Assembly: GCF_001187725.1 (NCBI RefSeq)
Contig: NZ_LGIQ01000011.1
Location: forward strand, 124,001-188,000
Reading direction: 5' to 3'
From: Brevibacillus reuszeri
GTDB lineage: Bacteria > Bacillota > Bacilli > Brevibacillales > Brevibacillaceae
Length of the DNA: 64,000 nucleotides
The position numbers were made by a program, and so were the translations under genes. The notes beneath the pieces were generated by a model. It had not been told where the DNA came from. It searched no databases and saw only the letters and a program-made list of their open reading frames with translations. Shown here piece after piece: positions 52,974 through 60,665 of the stretch (the first letter of the stretch is position 1; each line of letters starts with the position of its first letter).

Positions 52974-53552
52974 TCATGCTTCAAAATGATACTCCATATC
53001 TCCAGCCATTGCCGCTGGCGTATCACCAGTCTTTCGAAAATCATGGGCGTACAGGAGTTGAAAATCCCCAAAATCCACTTGTTTATAGAACTCGTAACAC
53101 GGAAACCCATCATGACTCCCCTTCACCTGCACGGTACCGTCCTTATGTGCAATAATCTGCAGAGAGTAGTCTACAGTTGGTGCATCAGGCCGAAGCGGAT
53201 TGCTTGCGCTCGCTCGCATTGTTAATGATACGGTATCCCCGTTCCACCATTCATTTTCAACTCGAATACCGTCTGTAGACGCTTTTCCTTGTTTGTACTC
53301 GACTGAGCCGTCTGGGGCTGTCATTTTGAGGACAGTCACACCCGTATCGGAGAAAGAATGAATTCGTCGCTTAACAAAGTCAATAACGACCTCCTGCTCC
53401 ACACGGCAACGCCCTGTGTTTACCGCATACGGTGTAAATTCCCTTGCATCCCCCTGATATTCTAAAATCATGCCTGTAGAATCTTGAATTGGTGGCAGAA
53501 AAAGCATACCGCCGATGAACACACTACCTCTAATTTTAATTAATTTTTCCAT
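52974..53552 (-). CDS. DUF3238-like protein
   Basis: A 192-residue protein rich in beta strands: GSVFIGGMLFLPPIQDSTGMILEYQGDAREFTPYAVNTGRCRVEQEVVIDF, then WWNGDTVSLTMRASASNPLRPDAPTVDYSLQIIAHKDGTVQVKGSHDGFPCYEFYKQVDFGDFQLLYAHDF. This matches my memory of the DUF3238 family, whose role is unknown. There is no signal peptide from the chosen ATG 53552, which follows GGAGACC; the longer frame to 53618 lacks a site. Confidence 0.68.
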   Translation of the reverse strand: MEKLIKIRGSVFIGGMLFLPPIQDSTGMILEYQGDAREFTPYAVNTGRCRVEQEVVIDFVKRRIHSFSDTGVTVLKMTAPDGSVEYKQGKASTDGIRVENEWWNGDTVSLTMRASASNPLRPDAPTVDYSLQIIAHKDGTVQVKGSHDGFPCYEFYKQVDFGDFQLLYAHDFRKTGDTPAAMAGDMEYHFEA

Positions 53553-53695
53553 AATATAGGTCTCCATTCTGACTTGAAACATTTTTAAAAGATATTTATG
53601 GTATTCGATGCTTATCAATACTTTCCTTTTTGCAACAATCCTGCTCGTGAGGGTAGTTAGTCGAAACCCTGATTCATTTTTTGACGAAGTTAACG

Positions 53696-53726
53696 AGAAA
53701 ACCTCCTATCTCTCTGACAGGAGGTC
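53696..53726 (-). terminator. intrinsic terminator of the beta-propeller-like gene
   Basis: On the minus strand ACCTCCT / AGGAGGT with an 11-nt loop is followed by TTTTC, 30 bases past the stop at 53755. Confidence 0.7.
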
Positions 53727-53754
53727 ACGTTATCCATTGACACAATTTAAGTAT

Positions 53755-55254
53755 CTACCCTTTCACCTGGACCGGGAATACTGCTTTTTTTCCTTGGTAG
53801 GTTGCGATGATTTGCACTTTTCCCTTCTGTTTGGCTGTAACTTGTCCATTCTCGTCAACCACGGCTATTTCTTCGTTGGAAGAGGTCCATCGAATCCCGT
53901 TCGTCAGAGCTTCTTTGGTATCGTCATCATAAACGGCCGTAACCTTTAGTTCTTCTGTACCGCCTTTGTCTAGTTTCAGTTTGTGCTTTTCCATTTGCGG
54001 CTCAAGGGAGACGATGGTTTTTGCTTTGCCGTATTTGATCAGATAGATGTCTCGCTTGTCCGCACTGGTTGTTCCTTTTTCCCAATATTCCCCCAATAAC
54101 AAATACTGGTCATTTCCCTGTGGAACCGCATTCGCAACGCGTATTTGCGGGAACGAGATCGTTTTCTCCCACAAAAGGTCGCCAGAACGATCCAACTTCT
54201 TGAAATTCCATTTGGAAGGGTTAGCGTTTATCGAATCCATCACTCCGATCAGCATATAGCCATCATCCGCTGTCTCGGACAACGATATGCCTCTTTCTCC
54301 GTCCGACACTTCTCCATTTCCCACTTCGGTATCGTAAAGCTTCTGCCAAACAACTTTCCCCTCCGAATCGATATGCCACGCAACGATGTCATCGAAACTT
54401 GGATCAGAGTAAAATCGGTTGGTGTAGCCGGTCACGAGAAGGCCACCATCGGTTGCTGGTAGGACTGAGTTGATTCTGACCGAGCCCTTCTGTTCATAGG
54501 TATGTTCCCAAAGCTTGTCCGCTTCTTCGGACAGCTTTGCCACATACAGATGAGCATCACCGGAGAACACACTGCCTTGGATAAACATTTCCCCGCTTTT
54601 GGTAACAAAAACCCGATGAGCCGAGTTGTTCAACGGCTTATCCCATTCGATTTCACCTGATGCTGTGATCTTCACGATTTTGTACAGGTACTTTCCGCTC
54701 TCTTCGAGGTATTTCTGGCCTACTGCGACCACACCACCGTCGGATGTTTCGGCGAAATCACTGTAAAGCAGGGCGTATTTATCCGGTATCATCGCTCCCC
54801 CCTCTACTTCAATTGCTTTCGTCCACTCCTCATCTCCGGTTTCACTCAATTTGATCAGCTGCAGCTTGTCCGGCTCCAAGCGCAGCGCTCCCATCACTAG
54901 ATATCCACCTTCTTTCGCCTGCTCCACGTCAGCGATAAAGAACTCTTCCGGCATACGCTTTGACCATTCTTCCCGTCCCGTTCCATCTGCTTTCACCAGC
55001 AAAGGGGGGAGTATACGATAATCACTGTTCGTCCCGTTTGCCCAGACCAGCCCGCCACCATCTTTCGTCGAAACGACCTTTTGGACCATTTCCCGTGTCT
55101 CCTCTTTGATATAACGATGTTCCCACTTCAGTTGGATTTCATCATCGGCAGCAGAAGCTTGTCCAATCAGACAAAGCGATACCGCCAACGAGTAGGGAAC
55201 CATCCGGATCAAGAACCGCCAGCAACTGTAATGATTTTTTTCCCTTGTTCTCAT
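53755..55254 (-). CDS. secreted beta-propeller-like protein with C-terminal BIG2 domain
   Basis: A protein of about 499 residues. An N-terminal signal peptide (FLIRMVPYSLAVSLCLIGQASA) is followed by about six to seven repeats of the pattern T.DGG.VV.G......D..V.K.D..G...W.K (for example TSDGGVVAVGQKYLEESGKYLYKIVKITASGEIEWDKPL and TADDGYMLIGVMDS), which would form a beta-propeller. The C-terminal domain from about residue 415 (LDKGGTEELKVTAVYDDDTKEALTNGIRWTSSNEEIAVVDENGQVTAKQKGKVQIIATYQGK) is a bacterial Ig-like BIG2 domain. It is likely extracellular and adhesive. ATG 55254 follows GGAGTG. Confidence 0.82.
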   Translation of the reverse strand: MRTREKNHYSCWRFLIRMVPYSLAVSLCLIGQASAADDEIQLKWEHRYIKEETREMVQKVVSTKDGGGLVWANGTNSDYRILPPLLVKADGTGREEWSKRMPEEFFIADVEQAKEGGYLVMGALRLEPDKLQLIKLSETGDEEWTKAIEVEGGAMIPDKYALLYSDFAETSDGGVVAVGQKYLEESGKYLYKIVKITASGEIEWDKPLNNSAHRVFVTKSGEMFIQGSVFSGDAHLYVAKLSEEADKLWEHTYEQKGSVRINSVLPATDGGLLVTGYTNRFYSDPSFDDIVAWHIDSEGKVVWQKLYDTEVGNGEVSDGERGISLSETADDGYMLIGVMDSINANPSKWNFKKLDRSGDLLWEKTISFPQIRVANAVPQGNDQYLLLGEYWEKGTTSADKRDIYLIKYGKAKTIVSLEPQMEKHKLKLDKGGTEELKVTAVYDDDTKEALTNGIRWTSSNEEIAVVDENGQVTAKQKGKVQIIATYQGKKAVFPVQVKG

Positions 55255-55263
55255 TTGTTCCAC

Positions 55264-55894
55264 ACTCCATTCTTAGCAATATTGGAAATGTTTTGCCAAC
55301 CAATTACTACTTATATAAGAGCATGAGCATGGTAATCTTGTACAGTAACCTTATTCCTAGGCAATAATTCAGAAAGCGCGTCCTCGTTCAACTTTTTCCT
55401 GCAATTTCCTACTTAGTGACTACTGGAGGGAATTACGCATACGAACAGGGTTTCGACGAATACGAAAGACCTAAGAAAATGGCTCAAATCTTCTCATGAT
55501 TCCGCTTGATTATGGATACTGCTCGGATGAAAGTGGATTTCATCCGTGGAGCATTGCATAAATAAAATTCCTCCATGTTGTCTAACATACCTATTTAGAA
55601 CGCATAACTCCCCCGGAGGCACCATTAATTATCGGACCGACTCTAAAACTCTCTCTTTCCCATTCCAGTGCGAAGGAACACCTATCTTTCAAAAAAATAA
55701 GAAGCCTAATCTCAATGGATAAATAGGCTTCTTTTCAAAACGTATTTTACGGACTGAACAAAGTCGCGAACATGATTAATCCTCTCGAACGTGTAGGTCG
55801 CAAGCAGAGAATCCTCTGCCTCGTCATTTAACACTATTGTTCAGTGAAAATTGCAACGTCAAGTTTTTGATCTTCTATAAAATCAACACCAGGC
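55264..55894. other. 630-bp region without a recognisable gene
   Basis: No frame of reasonable length or codon pattern is seen. It holds the hairpin at 55696-55736 and otherwise unstructured sequence; short open frames here lack ribosome sites. It may be degraded coding sequence, but I could not identify any ancestor. Confidence 0.4.
55696..55736. terminator. intrinsic terminator, stronger on the minus strand
   Basis: AGAAGCCTA / TAGGCTTCT with a 15-nt loop has a TTATTTTTTT tail on the minus strand and TTTT on the plus. It could serve the repeat-protein gene ending at 55895. Confidence 0.7.
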
Positions 55895-56641
55895 TTACCT
55901 AGGCGGCAATGGCTGCGGATTGAGTAAGTTCGGATTGATTATGATACCTTCTTTTGGCGGCAATGGCTGCGGATTGAGTAAGTTCGGATTGATACTGTTG
56001 CCTTCTTTTGGTGGCAATGGCTGTGGATTGAGTAAGTTCGGATTGATTAAGTTACCTTCTTTTGGTGGTAATGGCTGCGGATTGAGTAAGTTCGGATTGA
56101 TTAAGTTACCTTCTTTTGGCGGCAATGGCTGTGGATTGAGTAAGTTCGGATTGATTAAGTTACCTTCTTTTGGTGGTAATGGCTGCGGATTGAGTAAGTT
56201 CGGATTGATTAAGTTACCTTCTTTTGGCGGCAATGGCTGTGAATTAGGAGTGGTAAACATTTCAATTCGATTGTTGTCCTTATCCGCTATATAAATATTT
56301 CCAAAAGTGTCAACAACCACGAAATAAGGACTTTGGAATTGTCCGGTTTCCGTTCGCTCACCACCCCATGACGTCACCCATGTCCCATCTGCCTGAAATT
56401 TGTGAATGCTGTGGTTAACGAAATCCGCTACATAAACATTACCTGAAGCAGTGAAGGCCACGCTATCAGGATATTGGTATTGTCCGTTCTCGGTTCCCTT
56501 ACTTCCCAAGGTCACCCACAACAAGGTAACCCTAGTTTTAGATGCTCCCTCTGCTTCTGCCATACCCGTAAAATAAATACTTCCTAAAAATAAAATCATA
56601 CTTAGTAACACTACAATTCGCTTACAAATGGGATAAACCAA
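55895..56641 (-). CDS. secreted NHL-repeat protein with PQPLPP tandem repeats
   Basis: A protein of about 248 residues starting at TTG 56641 after AGGTGGTG. A signal peptide (RIVVLLSMILFLGSIYFTGMAEA) precedes two NHL-type repeats (QYPDSVAFTASGNVYVADFVNHSIHKFQADG and QSPYFVVVDTFGNIYIADKDNNRIEMF). The C-terminal half is seven near-identical 18-residue repeats of LNPQPLPPKEGNLINPNL, ending NPQPLPPR. Proline-rich NPQPLPP repeats occur in various secreted or surface proteins and are expected to be extended and possibly adhesive. An NHL propeller normally needs five to six blades, so this one is short and may have lost blades to repeat expansion. Confidence 0.85.
   Translation of the reverse strand: MVYPICKRIVVLLSMILFLGSIYFTGMAEAEGASKTRVTLLWVTLGSKGTENGQYQYPDSVAFTASGNVYVADFVNHSIHKFQADGTWVTSWGGERTETGQFQSPYFVVVDTFGNIYIADKDNNRIEMFTTPNSQPLPPKEGNLINPNLLNPQPLPPKEGNLINPNLLNPQPLPPKEGNLINPNLLNPQPLPPKEGNLINPNLLNPQPLPPKEGNSINPNLLNPQPLPPKEGIIINPNLLNPQPLPPR
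55902..56243. repeat. seven-copy 54-bp tandem repeat inside a coding sequence
   Basis: Units begin at 55902, 55956, 56010, 56064, 56118, 56172 and 56226 (the last partial). Copies differ almost only at synonymous third positions (GGC/GGT, TGC/TGT on the plus strand). Units 4-5 and 6-7 share an alternating variant pattern, suggesting a 108-bp duplication. Each unit encodes 18 residues on the minus strand. Confidence 0.95.
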
Positions 56642-56792
56642 GATTTCACCACCTATTAATCTGTTTTTTAAAATCCGTTTTCCACCTTTCCTCACCGTGT
56701 TAATCCTCTTCTGTTATACCCTATTAATAACACCCATGAGATGTGCTTTAGAACCCGTTCGTGTAATCGTAATTTCTTTTTGATTCATTCCA

Positions 56793-56837
56793 AAATGGAC
56801 AAGAGCAGGCCGACGGGGCACCTGCTCTTGTCCATTT
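56793..56837. terminator. strong inverted repeat after the HxlR-type gene
   Basis: A 17-bp perfect inverted repeat (AAATGGACAAGAGCAGG and its complement) with an 11-nt loop sits 16 bases past the HxlR stop on the minus strand. There is only a short T stretch, so it may work as a terminator or as a 3' stabiliser. Confidence 0.6.
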
Positions 56838-56852
56838 CACAAACGCTTTCCT

Positions 56853-57314
56853 TTAAGTGATAGTTAATTTACTGACAACACTATTGGGACCAGAGAAAAT
56901 GGAACCGCCGTTTCGAACGGTATCGCGAATAAGTCTTATCATCGATTCTCGATCGGCTTTCACCGCGGAAATCCAATTCTGTGGCGCATCAGTCTCAGAG
57001 TCGTACTGGGCGCCCCAATCTGCTAACTCAAGCAATAGTGGAATTAAATCCAAGCCTTTGTCCGAAAGCAAATAAACCTCTTTGCGCTTATCTGTAGCGT
57101 GGGGCTTTTTAACGAGAATGCCTTTCAGCTCTAAATGAGCAAGGCGGCTGGCCAGTATATTTGATGAAATTCTCTCTTCAGACTCAATGAACTCCCCGTA
57201 GGTGTTCTTTCCGAAATATACGATGTCTCGGATAATCAGCAAAGACCAGCTATCGCCAAAAGCCTCTAAAGAAAAATTAATCGGGCAGTGTGATTTAGAA
57301 TCTGAACGTTTCAT
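56853..57314 (-). CDS. HxlR family transcriptional regulator
   Basis: A 153-residue winged-helix protein: SHCPINFSLEAFGDSWSLLIIRDIVYFGKNTYGEFIESEERISSNILASRLAHLELKGILVKKPHATDKRKEVYLLSDKGLDLIPLLLELADWG is the HxlR domain, with the Cys of SHCPIN at the usual sensor position. It is divergent from the DUF899 gene, and the shared 127-bp region contains a 20-bp direct repeat that is the probable operator. Homologous pairs of HxlR and DUF899 genes are common in Bacilli. Confidence 0.9.
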   Translation of the reverse strand: MKRSDSKSHCPINFSLEAFGDSWSLLIIRDIVYFGKNTYGEFIESEERISSNILASRLAHLELKGILVKKPHATDKRKEVYLLSDKGLDLIPLLLELADWGAQYDSETDAPQNWISAVKADRESMIRLIRDTVRNGGSIFSGPNSVVSKLTIT

Positions 57315-57330
57315 AAGGTCAATTTATCAT

Positions 57331-57373
57331 ACTTGCATAACAAAAGCAATTTAACTTGCATTATAAAAGTAAT
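57331..57373. promoter_or_regulatory. 20-bp direct repeat, probable HxlR operator
   Basis: ACTTGCATAACAAAAGCAAT at 57331-57350 and ACTTGCATTATAAAAGTAAT at 57354-57373 agree at 17 of 20 positions, 23 bp apart. Each also holds a small dyad (TTGC/GCAA; ACTT/AAGT). They fill the divergent promoter region of the HxlR and DUF899 genes. Confidence 0.5.
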
Positions 57374-57441
57374 AATCGTATACTGGGATCATTGCAGAGC
57401 ATGTTTAAAATTTCCAATGCATGTTGGGAGGAATGGATTAT

Positions 57442-58107
57442 ATGAGCATTTCTTCACTGCCTCAGATCGTTTCAGAAGAAGAGTGGCAAGTTGCTCGTCA
57501 AAAACTGCTTGTCAAAGAAAAGGAACTCACCCGCGCGTTAGACGCACTTGCTGCGGAACGCAGAAGGCTGCCGATGGTACGAATTGAAAAAGATTACGTG
57601 TTCGAGGGACCGAACGGCACAGCGAGCCTGCTTGATCTTTTCGACGGACGTCGGCAACTCATCGTGTATCATTTCATGATGGCTCCAGGTTCCGACCATC
57701 GCTGCCGCGGCTGCTCATCCTTTGTTGACAACATTGGTCACCTAGCTCATCTGCATGCTCGTGATACTTCCCTCATCCTCGTTTCGCCAGCACCCTTTAC
57801 ACAGATCGAACCTTTTCAAAAGCGCATGGGTTGGACAATCCCTTGGTTTTCCTCAAACGGCGACAATTTCAATATCGATTGCGGTGCAGGCAAGGGATTT
57901 GGTTTGAGCATCTTCCTCCGTGATGACGATAGTGTGTTCCGAACCTATTATTCGACGGCACGCGGTGTAGACAGGATCAGAGCCGATTTCAATTTCCTCG
58001 ATCTGACGCCTTACGGTCGTCAGGAGGATTGGGAGGATTCACCTGAAGGCTGGCCGCAAACACCTCCATACATCTGGTGGCGATTACATGACGAGTACGA
58101 AGTATGA
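57442..58107 (+). CDS. DUF899 family thioredoxin-like protein
   Basis: A 221-residue protein of the DUF899 family: EEEWQVARQKLLVKEKELTRALDALAAERRRLPMVRIEKDYVFEGPNGTASLLDLFDGRRQLIVYHFMMAPGSDHRCRGCSSFVDNIGHLAHLHARD, and the C-terminal TPYGRQEDWEDSPEGWPQTPPYIWWRLHDEY. The fold is thioredoxin-like, with Cys residues in RCRGCS at the redox position. The exact reaction is unknown. ATG 57442 is nine bases after GGAGG; ATG 57433 is too close. It is divergent from an HxlR regulator with a redox-type Cys. Confidence 0.9.
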   Translation: MSISSLPQIVSEEEWQVARQKLLVKEKELTRALDALAAERRRLPMVRIEKDYVFEGPNGTASLLDLFDGRRQLIVYHFMMAPGSDHRCRGCSSFVDNIGHLAHLHARDTSLILVSPAPFTQIEPFQKRMGWTIPWFSSNGDNFNIDCGAGKGFGLSIFLRDDDSVFRTYYSTARGVDRIRADFNFLDLTPYGRQEDWEDSPEGWPQTPPYIWWRLHDEYEV

Positions 58108-58174
58108 CCCAGATTTGTTAGTAAGATTACTTCGATTACTTCGATAACTTCGACATAATTCACTAGAAGGTAAA

Positions 58175-58199
58175 GAGCAGGTCGCGATGGTACCTGCTC
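58175..58199. terminator. short inverted repeat after the DUF899 gene
   Basis: GAGCAGGT / ACCTGCTC with a 9-nt loop lies 68 bases past the DUF899 stop. It shares GAGCAGG and CCTGCTC arms with the hairpin at 56793-56837. Confidence 0.4.
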
Positions 58200-58246
58200 C
58201 TGTCATACTTAGTTTCACGATATTTCACTATTCTGTCCGATAGTTG

Positions 58247-58765
58247 CTAAAACGGCAGCCATTTACGAAGGCTACCGTTTTTCGTGTATATCAAGCTCTT
58301 GTCCCAGTTATTTATAAGGTTGATATCTCGTACAAAAGCATTCATATTGCCCAAGCAGCAAGCCCCTTGAGGGTTGTTTACCTCACACCCGCATCTCCCT
58401 GCTTGAACATGCGATTTGATTTCGTCGGCAGGCTTTTGGTCAGTGCCAACAGTTTGAAAAAGCCGCTCTCTTGTCCAATCAAAGCAGTAGCATACAGGAA
58501 CATCTATGCTCTGATTTTTTTGGTACACTGGCACCTTTAAGTTGTTCTCTTCAAATGTTTGCGAATGGTTCCCGCTGAAGTAGACGATTGGACAAGCTGG
58601 ATTAGAACAAAAAACGTAAGAATTCTTTGGTTCAACCGTTTCTAATGCCGACGCTCTGAGTAGGGACTTAAGCGTTATGAGTTGAACGTTCTTGCCCTTT
58701 TCTCAACAGGAAGGGCACTCCGTTTTTAATGCTTCCGTGATAGTAGATGGTGCACAACAATCCAA
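58247..58765 (-). pseudogene. cysteine-rich metallochaperone (CopZ-like), interrupted by one in-frame TGA
   Basis: From TTG 58765 (after GGGGGTG) the frame reads MDCCAPSTITEALKTECPSC, then TGA at 58705-58703, then EKGKNVQLITLKSLL, SYVFCSNPACPIVYFSGNHSQTF, DVPVCYCFDWTRERL, and GRCGCEVNNPQGACCLGN. Apart from the TGA the whole protein is intact: an N-terminal CC/CPxC zinc-or-2Fe-2S region and the C-terminal Fer2_BFD-like cysteines that define the iron-sulfur CopZ-type metallochaperones. Relatives usually have Gly after CPxC, so GGA to TGA would explain it. A selenocysteine at this position is a less likely alternative. The last 25 residues look like read-through into non-coding sequence. The earlier GTG-initiated shorter frame from 58534 covers only the 3' part. 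Confidence 0.72.
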
Positions 58766-58940
58766 TTGATTTCACCCCCTTAAGATAAAATAGACTGCCC
58801 TGTTTTCGTATCTGGATGCTTGTCTGGTAATTTGAGATTGCTGATGTTCTGCCTGCCGTTGCCATCTTTTCAGCCTGTATGTGAAATGCTCGTTGCTCGG
58901 ATATCAGGTGATTCGGCTCCACACTCGATCGTTTACACCG

Positions 58941-59429
58941 CTAAAAGCAGCGTTCTTCTATTTCCAGTTCTTTTAAAAATGCTTGTTTGGCGCTCGCATA
59001 CGCTGCCATGCCAAGCCTGCTCACTTTTCTGTTCTCATCCTGCCCTGTTCTCTCAAAATGGGCACGAAGATAGTTTCTTACAGCCAAATGGCGGTCAATA
59101 TTTTCCCGGTTCCCCTCCTGAAATACATGTACTCGATGGGTTCGGAGATCTTTGCCTTTTCTGTAATATCTTCTTCCTCTTATGCCGAATTCCCCCATGC
59201 ATTCATATTCGAGCCCCGCCATTTGTTCATTATACAAGTCGATGATTGCAATATCCTTTACGACTAGCAGGATATCCATGATGGATTGACCAGATAACCC
59301 AGAAACCGAAGTGCTGCCAATATGATGAATGGATAACATCTCATCCGCAAAAATATTGCTTATTTTTTGCGCTTCTTCTCTAAACATCGGTTTCCACTTC
59401 TTGTAGTATTCCGAATCCATAACATTCAT
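58941..59429 (-). CDS. GrpB family protein (UPF0157)
   Basis: A 162-residue GrpB-like nucleotidyltransferase-fold protein: HIGSTSVSGLSGQSIMDILLVVKD is the GST..GL....DI core, then GIRGRRYYRKGKDLRTHRVHVFQEGN and HLAVRNYLRAHFERTG. The usual acidic Asp of GLxxKPxIDI is present (MDILL), but the Pro/Lys before it is SGQSIM. The family has been linked to dephospho-CoA kinase fusions, without proven activity. ATG 59429 follows GGAGGGC. Apparently monocistronic. Confidence 0.88.
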   Translation of the reverse strand: MNVMDSEYYKKWKPMFREEAQKISNIFADEMLSIHHIGSTSVSGLSGQSIMDILLVVKDIAIIDLYNEQMAGLEYECMGEFGIRGRRYYRKGKDLRTHRVHVFQEGNRENIDRHLAVRNYLRAHFERTGQDENRKVSRLGMAAYASAKQAFLKELEIEERCF

Positions 59430-59498
59430 TTTCTGCCCTCCATTCCATGAGTCTTTATTACGAAGCGAAGAAAAAATGCTGCTTTGTATAAGGATAAG

Positions 59499-60665
59499 TC
59501 AGTTATTAATCAGAACTGGTTCAGTAGTAATTTTCTTTTTATACCCAAGGATTCGTTTTTCGCGCAGCATGCAAAGGATCAGCAGCAACGCCAAAATCCC
59601 TGCATACAGCAGCAGCGCACCGATTTCTTTTTGAAAATAGGACAGCTCTCCTCCACGCAAGCCCATCCCGCGAATAAAAGCGAACAGCCAGGTAAATGGG
59701 ATAGCTTTGCCCACGATCTGCAAGGCAACAGGCAACATGGCCACAGGCGCCTGCACTCCTCCAAGCAGCATCGACGGCAAGAGAAAAAGTGTTACCCGGA
59801 AGGCCGCCTTCGCCGGAGTTGCTACATTCCAGCTGATCAGCATGGGTAGCAATCCCGCCACAACCGAGTATAGGAATAGCGGCAGCAAAAACTCCCATGG
59901 ATTGCCGGTAAAGCGAAAGGAGCCCAGCACCTTCAGTACGCCCAGCGAGAAAAAGATGCCAATCGTCCCGACCAGGGCATACGGGATCACTCGGCTGAAC
60001 AAGGCGACAGGATTTTCCAGCTCCCTGCCTAGTCTCCCCTCCACACGAAGCCGTGGAATAATTTGAAGGCACGAAAAGGTGTAGATCCCAAGGCAAATCA
60101 GCATGACATACCCAATGACATTGGAGTTGATCGGATCCATCGTAGGATTAAACAGAAGTCGCTGCTGCAGGGAAATGCCCGCGATGGTTGCATTTATTTG
60201 GTCATCGTTCATTCCGATTGCTTTTAAACGCCCCATTGAAGAACCGATATTTTCTGTCGAGATGACCTCGGCAACTCCCGTCCGCAACGTACCGACCGCA
60301 GCTGCATTCGCGTTGTCAACGAACAGGCCGATATTGCTTTGAACGCCCTTGTAGCGGTTTTGCTCCAATCCCTGTGGTATGTACAAAACTCCCATAAAAT
60401 CTTCATTGTAGAGCAGCTCATCCGGTTTCACCGCATGCAGAAAAACCGCCGCTACATTCACGTACTGGGAAGCATCCAGTCGATCGATCAGCTGCCTGCT
60501 GTACAAGCTATTGTCCTGATCGATGACAGCCAGTTTTCCCTCCGTAATCTGGTTGTTGCTGAAAATATAACCGAACACGGCCGCGACGATGAGCGGAACA
60601 ATGATGGCAAGTGTGATAAATTTTCCTTTCCATATATGTGAGAATTCATCGCGCAGCGATTTCAT
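59499..60665 (-). CDS. ABC-2 type transporter permease
   Basis: A 388-residue ABC-2 membrane protein: one N-terminal helix (ITLAIIVPLIVAAVFGYIF), a large extracytoplasmic domain (about 35-185, LAVIDQDNSLYSRQLIDRLDASQYVNVAAVF...), and five more helices in the C-terminal half. This is the YhgE/YbhS/drug-export type. No ATPase gene is present. It overlaps the HlyD-type adaptor by 20 bases and lies in one operon with it and a MarR regulator, indicating an inducible drug or metabolite efflux system. Confidence 0.9.
   Translation of the reverse strand: MKSLRDEFSHIWKGKFITLAIIVPLIVAAVFGYIFSNNQITEGKLAVIDQDNSLYSRQLIDRLDASQYVNVAAVFLHAVKPDELLYNEDFMGVLYIPQGLEQNRYKGVQSNIGLFVDNANAAAVGTLRTGVAEVISTENIGSSMGRLKAIGMNDDQINATIAGISLQQRLLFNPTMDPINSNVIGYVMLICLGIYTFSCLQIIPRLRVEGRLGRELENPVALFSRVIPYALVGTIGIFFSLGVLKVLGSFRFTGNPWEFLLPLFLYSVVAGLLPMLISWNVATPAKAAFRVTLFLLPSMLLGGVQAPVAMLPVALQIVGKAIPFTWLFAFIRGMGLRGGELSYFQKEIGALLLYAGILALLLILCMLREKRILGYKKKITTEPVLINN

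Noticed and set aside
55902..56243. Regular 54-bp repeats as a CRISPR array
   Set aside because: There are no variable spacers; the repeats are contiguous, multiples of three and encode a conserved 18-residue unit.
58668..58922. 84-codon open frame overlapping the start of the metallochaperone gene
   Set aside because: It is in another frame, lacks motifs, and the metallochaperone frame with its conserved Cys pattern explains the sequence.
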